From a virus, in the IMG/VR virus record IMGVR_UViG_3300026334_000002, positions 1 through 42,799 of that record: a stretch of 42,799 bases of DNA, one strand, 5' to 3'. The first letter of the stretch is position 1, and every line of letters starts with the position of its first letter. Position numbers and translations under genes: made by a program. Shown here in pieces: positions 29,440-35,721 of this stretch. Below the pieces are notes generated by a model. The model made no database searches, was not told where the DNA came from, and saw only the letters and a program-made list of their open reading frames with translations.

Positions 29440-29472
29440 AACGGCGCGAGAGCTGCTAACTCTCGCGCCGTT
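29440..29472. repeat. Perfect 13-bp inverted repeat at a gene end
   Basis: AACGGCGCGAGAG (29440-29452), loop of seven bases, CTCTCGCGCCGTT (29460-29472). It overlaps the stop codon of the 29456-29995 gene and lies 36 bases before the next gene. It has no T run on either strand, so it could be a terminator without tail, an RNA processing site or a protein-binding site. Confidence 0.7.
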
Positions 29473-29995
29473 CATGTTTCAAAGCAGAGCTTTTCGTGCG
29501 CGCTCCAATGCCGCCACTTCTTTCCAAGACAGCGGCTTCCAACTGCACAGACTGAACAGGCTTGCGGGGTAAAGATCCTGCGCTCCAGAATTCGGCGTAG
29601 AGCGGGCCGAGAGCGGCTCGGCGGTGCGCCTCGATGCGAGGCCAAACGCGGTCGGGATGGAGCCCTAGCACGCGGTACGTGGCCTCGATGTGAGGGATCG
29701 GGCTGCCGCGGCGAGCGAATCCCAGCGTGACGCGCGCGATGCGGTAGTCATCGCGATACCACGCATCCGATTCCTTCGCTTCAGCCTTCACCAGGTACAC
29801 CACTACTCGATCGGCCAGAGACACTCGAGTGCTCGCTCCGGGGGGAAGCGCGCTGAAAGTTGTACAGCCGAGAACATGGAGATGGAGCGAGAGGGTTGCG
29901 GCTGTTACGGAAAGCGGAAAAGCGACAAAGACAGCCAGCCAGAGAGCGCAGCGCACTGCGAGCGAACTTGGCAAACGAAGCGACCTAGGCTTCAT
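29456..29995 (-). CDS. Exported hypothetical protein
   Basis: 179 residues. A basic start and hydrophobic core (SLAVRCALWLAVFVAFPLSV, then TAATLS) form a signal peptide or anchor. The mature part has VVVYLVKAEAKESDAWYRDD, ARVTLGFARRGSPIPHIEAT and a helical C-part (WPRIEAHRRAALGPLYAEFW). The last six codons lie in the 13-bp inverted repeat. No known domain. Confidence 0.55.
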   Translation of the reverse strand: MKPRSLRLPSSLAVRCALWLAVFVAFPLSVTAATLSLHLHVLGCTTFSALPPGASTRVSLADRVVVYLVKAEAKESDAWYRDDYRIARVTLGFARRGSPIPHIEATYRVLGLHPDRVWPRIEAHRRAALGPLYAEFWSAGSLPRKPVQSVQLEAAVLERSGGIGARTKSSALKHERRES

Positions 29996-30297
29996 GCAGC
30001 CGCCGAGAAATTTCGCTCAAAGGGGACCGTGGGTGCGGGGATGCGAGCGACTGACTCCGAAGGTCCGATAACAGGTACATTGACCTTCAAACTGGCCACA
30101 TTTCCGGGTGGCGTTGGAAAGGGGCCAGCTCCAGGATATCGAGAAGCATCCCATTTCACCGATCTGCAGCCGTCTTTAGGGCATCGCCGCGGCGGCTTTG
30201 GAAGAGACATCCACTCATGGTTGCACTTCTGGCAGTGACGGTAGACGAACGTCACGGTCACTCCAGGGACTAGGGCGGTCGGCTGCGAGTTCTCCAT
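29992..30297 (-). CDS. Zinc-ribbon protein, first gene of its transcript
   Basis: 101 residues from ATG 30297. VTFVYRHCQKCNHEWMSLPK and PPRRCPKDGCRSVKWDASRY give C-x2-C and C-x4-C, a zinc ribbon close to those that read CxxCxHxW in DNA-binding proteins. Pro-rich C-terminus. A promoter at 30308-30336 puts the transcript start within about four bases of this ATG. Confidence 0.6.
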   Translation of the reverse strand: MENSQPTALVPGVTVTFVYRHCQKCNHEWMSLPKPPRRCPKDGCRSVKWDASRYPGAGPFPTPPGNVASLKVNVPVIGPSESVARIPAPTVPFERNFSAAA

Positions 30298-30307
30298 GGC
30301 GCCAGCA

Positions 30308-30336
30308 AGTATCCGTCGCGGACAAATATCAGTCAA
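30308..30336 (-). promoter_or_regulatory. Leftward early promoter
   Basis: Read on the minus strand: TTGACT (30331-30336), 17-base spacer, GATACT (30308-30313). The predicted start is about 30300, three or four bases before the ATG at 30297, so the message is nearly leaderless. It would drive the chain of small genes ending at 23592. Confidence 0.65.
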
Positions 30337-30697
30337 GCCTTAAATCCAGTTTCCTTTGTAAAAAAACATTAATCTCCTGGATTCCGCTGTCCGGTGGTAT
30401 GACCAATGCTACCGGTAGCAAGTTGCAGCCGCTGCGAGATGCAGCCGCCGCGACATGCTGCCGCAGCAACACGCTATATAAAAAGTGTTGGGTTTAAAGA
30501 AGAGTACTTAAGACTCCCCCCTTACCCCCCTCACACAGTTGCGGAGGCGCTTCGCGCGATCAGAGTCAAACCCAAAAGCATTTTCTGGACGAACAACCCC
30601 AACCCCTTGCCTGTGAGTGCGGCAAAACAAGCCAGGTTCCAGACGGAAACAGGAAACAACGGGAGAACTGCAGGCAGGAACTGCAAAAACTCAAAAG
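30337..30697. other. Gene-free control region
   Basis: 361 bases between the leftward promoter and the 30698-31114 gene. It holds an A run (30360-30366), two near-copies of GATGCAGCCGC(T/C)GCGA-type sequence around 30423-30457, AACAC (30469-30473) mirrored by GTGTT (30486-30490) around TATATA, and a pyrimidine-rich run (30511-30536). Such features fit operators or a replication origin, but nothing proves either. No convincing gene on either strand. Confidence 0.45.
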
Positions 30698-31114
30698 CTA
30701 GGCAGGAACCGAGACTTCCACGGTGTAGGAGTACGTCGTCGGTGTGTTGGCGCGGATCTCAGCCGCGGCGGTCTCGCCTAGTTCTTCAATGTAGAGTTGC
30801 GACCAGGCGGGATAGCGGCCTTCAGAAGATTTCGAGAACATGAACGTGGGTGCGCCGCGTTCCGGCTTCCAGTCGCCCGCGGTGAGGTGCTGAGCGTAGA
30901 GCCGTGCGACCTGGCTCGGGGAGAGCCGCTTGAGTTCGTCGGCGGTTTTGATGCCGAGAACTTTTTCGGCCAGCGCGATCCGGCGGAAGGAGAGTTCCTT
31001 TTCGGCTGCGCTGGCTTTCTTTTTGGCGTCCGCGTACTTCCGCTCCCAGTCGGCGAGCTCCAGGAGTTCGTCTTTGCTGACGAGGGAGGTTGTTTTGGTG
31101 GCGGCGGTGGGCAT
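30698..31114 (-). CDS. Hypothetical protein with coiled-coil N-part
   Basis: 138 residues from ATG 31114, overlapping the RyR gene stop (TGATG). SKDELLELADWERKYADAKK and KASAAEKELSFRRIALAEKV are charged helices; the C-part (APTFMFSKSSEGRYPAWSQL, YIEELGETAAAEIRANTPTT, YSYTVEVSVPA) is beta-type. It looks like a soluble two-domain protein. No family recognised. Confidence 0.6.
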   Translation of the reverse strand: MPTAATKTTSLVSKDELLELADWERKYADAKKKASAAEKELSFRRIALAEKVLGIKTADELKRLSPSQVARLYAQHLTAGDWKPERGAPTFMFSKSSEGRYPAWSQLYIEELGETAAAEIRANTPTTYSYTVEVSVPA

Positions 31115-31488
31115 CAGGCAGCGATTCGGAGTGTTGCGACGTAGAAAGCCTTCACCACGGCGCAGAAAATAAAATCTTTCAGCTTCTGTTCGGCGGGGAG
31201 TTGATCGTACGGTACGAAGCAGGGGTGCTCTTTTGTGGCGGGGTTTTTCACCGGGCCGAATTTCCAGCCGCCGGCACTTTTCTCTGCGAGCCAGGAGTCG
31301 TGCGACGCGGAAGGGAGAGGCTCACGGCCAGATTCGAGCGTCTGCAGGTGAAACTCGACGCCAGTGATGGCCGATTTCTTCTGCCAGTCCGGGGCTTCAT
31401 CCCATGCGGGCTGTGAGCGATCGCCGAGCGTTAAACAGTAAGCTCGATTCGCTTCGTGACAGACCACAGCAATTTGCGCGATGTCCAT
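31114..31488 (-). CDS. RyR-domain protein
   Basis: 124 residues. IAVVCHEANRAYCLTLGDRS, PAWDEAPDWQKKSAITGVEF and SHDSWLAEKSAGGWKFGPVK followed by HPCFVPYDQLPAEQKLKDFI. The H-x-x-W-x-x-x-K-x-x-x-G-W-x-x-G-P and H-P-x-x-V-P-Y-x-x-L-P-x-x-x-K-x-x-D motifs are those of the RyR fold known from phages. It probably binds a nucleotide-like ligand; its phage role is not established. Confidence 0.85.
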   Translation of the reverse strand: MDIAQIAVVCHEANRAYCLTLGDRSQPAWDEAPDWQKKSAITGVEFHLQTLESGREPLPSASHDSWLAEKSAGGWKFGPVKNPATKEHPCFVPYDQLPAEQKLKDFIFCAVVKAFYVATLRIAA

Positions 31489-31620
31489 TGCGTTTAATTC
31501 TCACTTCCACCCCACTCCAAAGGCCAGAGACTTCGGTACTCAGGGCAAACCGAGGTAACCACAAGGCTTCTGTGTTGACCAGGCTGAGTCTAGCCACCAG
31601 ACCCCTCAGACGGCCGGAAT

Positions 31621-31659
31621 GAGTTAATTAATCAACTTATGGTATTAATTAATTAACTC
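31621..31659. promoter_or_regulatory. AT-rich palindrome, probable operator
   Basis: GAGTTAATTAAT (31621-31632) and ATTAATTAACTC (31648-31659) form a perfect 12-bp inverted repeat with a 15-base centre. It stands out in GC-rich DNA, 15 bases upstream of the 31675 start and its GAAGGAG ribosome site, between divergent genes. Suited to a dimeric repressor; an origin or attachment site is an alternative. Confidence 0.65.
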
Positions 31660-31674
31660 TCAGAAGGAGACCTA

Positions 31675-32049
31675 ATGCCACGTCCAAGCCTGCCCCGCGA
31701 GTGCATGAAGTGCGGTTGTTTCCTAGGTCCAAGCGATCCCTCAGCCGCCTGTGTGCTCTTCTACCAGACAGTAAACATGGGAAAACAGCGCAGCTCAAAA
31801 TCGCGGCGACTTCACTTCTGTTCCCGGTGCGCCGTTGCGGTCTCATTCAGCAACGCCCCGCCTGCCAGTCACCCGATCGAAGTCGAGGCTTACTACTCGC
31901 TTCAGGACCTTGTGAGCAGCGACCCCGCGGTCAATGAGATGGGACTGGAGAATCTCCGCCGCATCGTGACGGAGCGAAGACAGGAGATGAAGCAACTGGC
32001 AGAGCCCGAGTTTCTGCCCCCACAAAAACGGCTGAAGGAAGCCAGCTAG
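31675..32049 (+). CDS. Zinc-finger-like protein behind the AT-rich palindrome
   Basis: 124 residues from ATG with GAAGGAG six bases upstream. PRECMKCGCFLG and RRLHFCSRCAVAVSF give two C-x2-C knuckles; the C-part is helical (EMGLENLRRIVTERRQEMKQ). It is the only plus-strand gene between 23.7 and 42.8 kb. It could autoregulate at the palindrome. Its stop and the stop of the convergent gene share one CTAG. Confidence 0.55.
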   Translation: MPRPSLPRECMKCGCFLGPSDPSAACVLFYQTVNMGKQRSSKSRRLHFCSRCAVAVSFSNAPPASHPIEVEAYYSLQDLVSSDPAVNEMGLENLRRIVTERRQEMKQLAEPEFLPPQKRLKEAS

Positions 32050-32399
32050 GGCTTCGCCGGAACGGCATTCAGGATCGTAACCACGGAGTCGATGTACTTC
32101 TGCACATCGGCGTCCGTCGCGGCTTTCCCGGCATCCGTGAGTCCCTGCTTGATAAGTCCGCCCGCGATAGTGAGCACTGCGGCGAGTTTCGATGCGCCCG
32201 TTCCAGTCTGTTTTCCAATGGAGGTGAAGTTCTGTTCAGCCATAACAACTGCGCTCACGGTCTGATTGAACAGCGGCCCCAGTTGCGGCGCGAAAACTCC
32301 GACCGCAACTTCCCCGGCGGTCGCCGCGATCGGCAGAACGAAGTCGAGGCCCTTCTTGAAGTCCTCACCCACTTTTTGCAACCACGATTTAAAACTCAT
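32046..32399 (-). CDS. Small phage protein of the lysis region
   Basis: 117 residues: SFKSWLQKVGEDFKKGLDFV, LPIAATAGEVAVGVFAPQLG, AEQNFTSIGKQTGTGASKLA, AVLTIAGGLIKQGLTDAGKA. The S-F-K-x-[FW]-L-x-x-V-G-x-D-F-K-K-G-L-D-F start and G-T-G-A-x-K-L-A-x-V segment recur in small phage proteins next to holins. Amphipathic to hydrophobic; may be membrane-associated. It is the last gene of the late transcript. Confidence 0.65.
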   Translation of the reverse strand: MSFKSWLQKVGEDFKKGLDFVLPIAATAGEVAVGVFAPQLGPLFNQTVSAVVMAEQNFTSIGKQTGTGASKLAAVLTIAGGLIKQGLTDAGKAATDADVQKYIDSVVTILNAVPAKP

Positions 32400-32725
32400 T
32401 TTTTCTCCTCTGATTTTTGAATGACCTGAAGATCTGTTTCCAACTCCTTGGCTGCTTCCGCGGCCGGCAGGATTACAAGCATTCCACGGGTCAACTTAGA
32501 GCTTTCCCTGCGGAACAACACCGCCATGCAAATCGCGGCCGTCACCATGCCGTCGCCGATCGCCATTCCAACTTCAGCGCCCGAAGCCAGCGCCAGTCCG
32601 GCGATAAAGAGAAACGAGGCTACCGCGGAAAAAATCAGCTCGAAGAGAAACTTCGCCCACGCGACGAAGATGCCTTCCTTGATTTTTCCGAGGATCAGCT
32701 CGGCGATGGCCGAAAAGGGATTCAC
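32396..32725 (-). CDS. Holin-like membrane protein
   Basis: 109 residues with two or three membrane segments (FLFELIFSAVASFLFIAGLA, GDGMVTAAICMAVLF, GMLVILPAA) and a charged C-terminus (ELETDLQVIQKSEEKK). ATGA overlaps with both neighbours. Layout fits a holin or accessory membrane protein of the lysis cassette, but none of the candidates can be singled out. Confidence 0.6.
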   Translation of the reverse strand: MNPFSAIAELILGKIKEGIFVAWAKFLFELIFSAVASFLFIAGLALASGAEVGMAIGDGMVTAAICMAVLFRRESSKLTRGMLVILPAAEAAKELETDLQVIQKSEEKK

Positions 32726-33009
32726 TGCTGGGGAGTTGCGGGAACTTCTGCGGTTTTGGTTAGATTCTCTGCCTTAGCTTGTGCGACGAGCTGCGCGTTC
32801 CCGCGCGGCAGCATGTAGAAGGCACGCACCGCCACGATTCCCGCGACGACTGCTGTTCCCAGCATGTGTTTCGCGTCCGCTAAGTTGTGCGGGAAGATTC
32901 CGTCCTCGATGGAGTGCGCGATCGTCGTGCCTACGGTGGTCACGAATAAAATCACAAGCGCCTGCACAGCGTGGGGCAGGGAAGCCCAGAATGCTTTCAA
33001 TTTGTTCAC
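32722..33009 (-). CDS. Holin-like membrane protein
   Basis: 95 residues with two helices: LPHAVQALVILFVTTVGTTI and MLGTAVVAGIVAVRAFYMLP, then a polar tail (NAQLVAQAKAENLTKT). The LPHxVQA start and RAFYMLP segment recur in small membrane proteins of phage lysis regions. Candidate holin. Confidence 0.65.
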   Translation of the reverse strand: MNKLKAFWASLPHAVQALVILFVTTVGTTIAHSIEDGIFPHNLADAKHMLGTAVVAGIVAVRAFYMLPRGNAQLVAQAKAENLTKTAEVPATPQQ

Positions 33010-33224
33010 TTCGTTTTCTCCTTCAGTTTTCTGCGGGCTTTCGTGAGGCGCGAGTTGCGGCGCAGATAGATCACCAGGGACGCGCCGTCAGGAAGTTTCT
33101 CGGCCCAGACTTCTACGTCGTGCACCAGGTGGCAGTCGCAGCAGGCCAGGCGGAAGGTTTCTCCGTTGCGGATCTCGGCCGAGTCGTTGTCTTTCGTGAT
33201 GTGGGTGAAGCTATCGCCGCGCAT
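33006..33224 (-). CDS. Small conserved phage protein with CCDCHLVHDV motif
   Basis: 72 residues. GETFRLACCDCHLVHDVEVW and KLPDGASLVIYLRRNSRLTK followed by a Lys/Arg-rich end. The [FA]-x-C-C-D-C-x-L-V-H-D-V strand and R-R-N-x-R-x-T end are a familiar small phage protein, probably metal-binding and nucleic-acid related. Function unknown. Overlaps the next gene by ATGA. Confidence 0.65.
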   Translation of the reverse strand: MRGDSFTHITKDNDSAEIRNGETFRLACCDCHLVHDVEVWAEKLPDGASLVIYLRRNSRLTKARRKLKEKTK

Positions 33225-33405
33225 GAAAATTCTCCGGCTCTGTTACGCGGCAGCTACAGGCCCGGATGATCCGAGTCGGAGGTGGTGTGGATGCACTCGC
33301 CCATGTGCAGAAAATCACGGCTAAGATCAACAGCAAAACCGTGAAGCGTGCCTTCTGCGCAGTGAGGCATCTGGAATTCCGGCTCGGAACGATGGATGTC
33401 GGCAT
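33211..33405 (-). CDS. Small membrane or secreted peptide with strong ribosome site
   Basis: 64 residues. AAAGGAGG lies four bases before the ATG at 33405, the best ribosome site in this cluster. A basic start (SIVPSRNSRCLTAQKAR) is followed by one hydrophobic helix (FTVLLLILAVIFCTWASAS) and a short Cys/Pro/Arg outer part. Shape fits a small spanin-like or signal-anchor protein, but it has no lipobox. Confidence 0.55.
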   Translation of the reverse strand: MPTSIVPSRNSRCLTAQKARFTVLLLILAVIFCTWASASTPPPTRIIRACSCRVTEPENFHARR

Positions 33406-33427
33406 GGAACCTCCTTTCCTCGGGGGT

Positions 33428-33634
33428 TTACGGCTTCTCGTCGTCCTTCTTGTTGTCGTCTCTCTTGCTGCTGAAAGCCCACTGCGTGAAGCCGCCCGCC
33501 AGGGTTGCGAGCGCGCCGAGGATGTACTGCAGGCCGAAGCTGGTCTGTTGTTCGACCTTCCCGAGCGCGATGATGCTGGCGAGAACTGCCAGCAGGACCA
33601 ACAGAAAGAAGCCGAATACCATGCGACTATTCAC
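33428..33634 (-). CDS. Holin candidate
   Basis: 68 residues from GTG 33634 (GTGA overlap with the endolysin stop). Two membrane helices, MVFGFFLLVLLAVLASIIAL and LQYILGALATLAGGFTQWAF, then a charged C-terminus (SSKRDDNKKDDEKP), the classical class II holin layout. Directly after the endolysin gene. Best holin candidate of the three. Confidence 0.65.
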   Translation of the reverse strand: MNSRMVFGFFLLVLLAVLASIIALGKVEQQTSFGLQYILGALATLAGGFTQWAFSSKRDDNKKDDEKP

Positions 33635-34080
33635 GTCGCGGTGTACTCCTGGTAGATCGAGAGAACTTTTTCTGCTCTCATCGGGTCCGTGCTCCACGTC
33701 TTACTCACTTCCGTGATGTAGGTTGTCGCGTCCTGCGCTTCGATCGCGGCCTTGTAGTGCGGGAAGGCGTTCGAGAGTCTTTGCAGCGTGGCCAGGCGGT
33801 CGGCGAAACATCCACGCAGGTCGGGGTAACTCACCCAGTTCGCCGTCACCTGCTTCCACTCGCCCAGCATGAATTCTCTGGTCGGCAGCGTCATCGTCCC
33901 GTAGATCGGGTGCGCGTGCTGCTTCATGCCGAACAGATTGTTGCCTTCGCGCGCCAGTTGCGAGTTGCCCCAACTGCTTTCGAGTGCGGCTTCACATGCC
34001 GCCATCTGTGGGAATGGGTGACTCGCTTTCGCGGCTTCGGCCGAAGCGCGATCGAGGAAGTCTCGTTGCAGGGAGTTCAT
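33631..34080 (-). CDS. Endolysin, glucosaminidase type (GH73/FlgJ-like)
   Basis: 149 residues. MAACEAALESSWGNSQLARE contains the catalytic Glu34 in A-L-E-S-x-W-G, followed by GNNLFGMKQ. Then TREFMLGEWKQVTANWVSYP, CFADRLATLQRL and ATTYITEVSKTWSTDPMRAE, the conserved lysozyme-like core. No signal peptide, so it needs a holin. Cleaves peptidoglycan glycan chains for host lysis. Confidence 0.9.
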   Translation of the reverse strand: MNSLQRDFLDRASAEAAKASHPFPQMAACEAALESSWGNSQLAREGNNLFGMKQHAHPIYGTMTLPTREFMLGEWKQVTANWVSYPDLRGCFADRLATLQRLSNAFPHYKAAIEAQDATTYITEVSKTWSTDPMRAEKVLSIYQEYTAT

Positions 34081-34096
34081 TTACTTGGGGTTCAAT

Positions 34097-35308
34097 TTAT
34101 TTGTGCGCCAGCTGCATGCCGTAGAACGCCGCGCTGACCGCATTGGCAGTGTTCTTGTTGTCGCCGGTCCAGAACAGATCGCCCCATGAATCCGCCAACT
34201 GAGCGGGAAGCGGCAAGTTCGTCGTGATGGTCGCGACCAGCGCGTTATCGATGAAGAAGTTGACCGCGGTTCCGGTGGTGTTGGTGGTCATCTCGTAGGT
34301 GTGGATGCCGGTGTCGGGGGTGATGCCCGTGTCGGTGGTGGTTTGCGATCCGCCCGCCACCGCTGAAACGGCTTGCCAGTGCGTATCGGTGCCCGCCGAG
34401 AAGCGGAATCCCAAAGTAGTTTTGTTTGGAGTGTCACTCGCGTAGCCGGCCGAATTCAGTACTCCGAGGCCGTTATTCCCGAGGCCTCCCGAACCGCGCC
34501 AGCAGCCGAGGCCCATCCAGTAGCGGGCGTTGGTTGTGGTGTTAAACGAAATCGTCAGGGTCCAGCGATAGAAGGCCAGCATGCCCTGCTGGGATTGGTT
34601 GCCGTTTTCGCCGGTGCGCACGCCGATCACAGTGTTGGTGGATGCGGAAGAGAGTGAGGTGTAACGCGTGCCGAAGCCAGTGGTGGCCGTAGGGTTGACG
34701 TCGCTGGCGGTTCCGCAGGAACACAAATTGTTGGTGTCGTTGGCGCCCGAAAACAGAGGGCCGATCACATTCGGTATGCCAGTAGCCACGCCTTGAACCG
34801 GAGAAACCACGGTGACTCGCTGCGCGTAGTTGACCGCATCCCAGGAGTTGTCGCCGTTGACGTTGAAGCGCGGAATGTCGCCCAGTTGCACCGGGGCGCC
34901 TGTAGGCCCAGAGATCCCGAGCCCTGGCGAAACAACCGAATAGCTCACACCGGAGGAAAACAGCAATGTGCCCTGGCCGGCGGAGAGCAGAAGAGTTGCC
35001 GCACCACTCGCTCCATTGGTGAAGATCAGGCAGCTGGTGCAAGTGATCGTAACCAGGCCTGGTCCGAGATTCTGCGCGTCGAACTCGTAGCCCTGCTGGA
35101 AGCCTAGGGTGGCGGGATTCGGCAGCGTGACGGCGACTGCGGACGCATTCTGGAATGTCGTCAGGCGCGTGGCGTCCACGGCGACGAAGGTATAGCTCGT
35201 TCCCGCCTGCGCGTTCACGCCCGAGAGCATGCGGGCATTGTTGGTCTGAGCAGAGAGAAGGGCGCACGCGAACGCCAGCACTAGAGGAAGAGGAATAAGT
35301 TTTTTCAT
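34097..35308 (-). CDS. Fibre-like virion protein with Sec signal peptide
   Basis: 403 residues. Signal peptide MKKLIPLPLVLAFACALLSA ending in Q. The mature part begins with a beta region (SYTFVAVDATRLTTFQNASA, AVTLPNPATLGFQQGYEFDA, then DIPRFNVNG), with CTSC and CSCG pairs; the C-terminal about 200 residues look like a lectin-type jelly roll (YRWTLTISFNTTTNARYWMG, HTYEMTTNTTGTAVNFFIDN). Likely adsorption or receptor-binding protein. It sits between the endolysin and the small secreted protein. Confidence 0.6.
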   Translation of the reverse strand: MKKLIPLPLVLAFACALLSAQTNNARMLSGVNAQAGTSYTFVAVDATRLTTFQNASAVAVTLPNPATLGFQQGYEFDAQNLGPGLVTITCTSCLIFTNGASGAATLLLSAGQGTLLFSSGVSYSVVSPGLGISGPTGAPVQLGDIPRFNVNGDNSWDAVNYAQRVTVVSPVQGVATGIPNVIGPLFSGANDTNNLCSCGTASDVNPTATTGFGTRYTSLSSASTNTVIGVRTGENGNQSQQGMLAFYRWTLTISFNTTTNARYWMGLGCWRGSGGLGNNGLGVLNSAGYASDTPNKTTLGFRFSAGTDTHWQAVSAVAGGSQTTTDTGITPDTGIHTYEMTTNTTGTAVNFFIDNALVATITTNLPLPAQLADSWGDLFWTGDNKNTANAVSAAFYGMQLAHK

Positions 35309-35340
35309 GGGAAAGGGTTCGAGATTTTAGAGGACGAGAA

Positions 35341-35721
35341 TCAGACGTGGTGGTGCGTGACCAGCCAGGCCATCTGCACCGAATTAAAGCCCTCACCGGC
35401 AGTGAAGACGTGCAGCCAGATGCGGGAGAGCTTGCGATGTCCGCCGCGATAAAAAAGGTAGCTCGGGCCCACGCCGGCGGCGAAGCCTAAGAGTGAGGCC
35501 GCGAACTGGCCTCCGGCGCCATGACTCACAAAGGGGCGCGCGAAAGGATTCTCTTCCACAAACCCCGGCATCCCCTCTCCGCGCTGAGTCGCCCAACCAT
35601 CGAGTGCGATCGCGCTGGCGTAAACACCGACCTCGATCGTCCGCGGCGCGTCCCAGAACGTCTGGGCGCAAGCACCCACCGGGAAACTCAGCATCAACAG
35701 CAGCGGTCGCAGGAGCCGCAT
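35341..35721 (-). CDS. Secreted small protein, late paralogue of 20427-20810
   Basis: 126 residues from ATG 35721, overlapping the upstream stop as TGATG. Signal peptide MRLLRPLLLMLSFPVGACAQ. Then TFWDAPRTIEVGVYASAIAL, GWATQRG, MPGFVEENPFARPFV, LGFAAGVGPSYLFYRGGHRK and IWLHVFTAGE. About three quarters of positions are identical to the early paralogue. Gly/Ala-rich segments could insert in a membrane. Lies between two secreted fibre-like genes. Unknown role. Confidence 0.7.
   Translation of the reverse strand: MRLLRPLLLMLSFPVGACAQTFWDAPRTIEVGVYASAIALDGWATQRGEGMPGFVEENPFARPFVSHGAGGQFAASLLGFAAGVGPSYLFYRGGHRKLSRIWLHVFTAGEGFNSVQMAWLVTHHHV

Noticed and set aside
30406-30843. 145-codon plus-strand gene in the control region
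   Set aside because: Runs through repeats and a pyrimidine tract, then antisense to the 30698-31114 gene; low-complexity translation.
31489-31674. Attachment site near the AT-rich palindrome
   Set aside because: No integrase gene adjoins it and no repeated core was found; operator is simpler.
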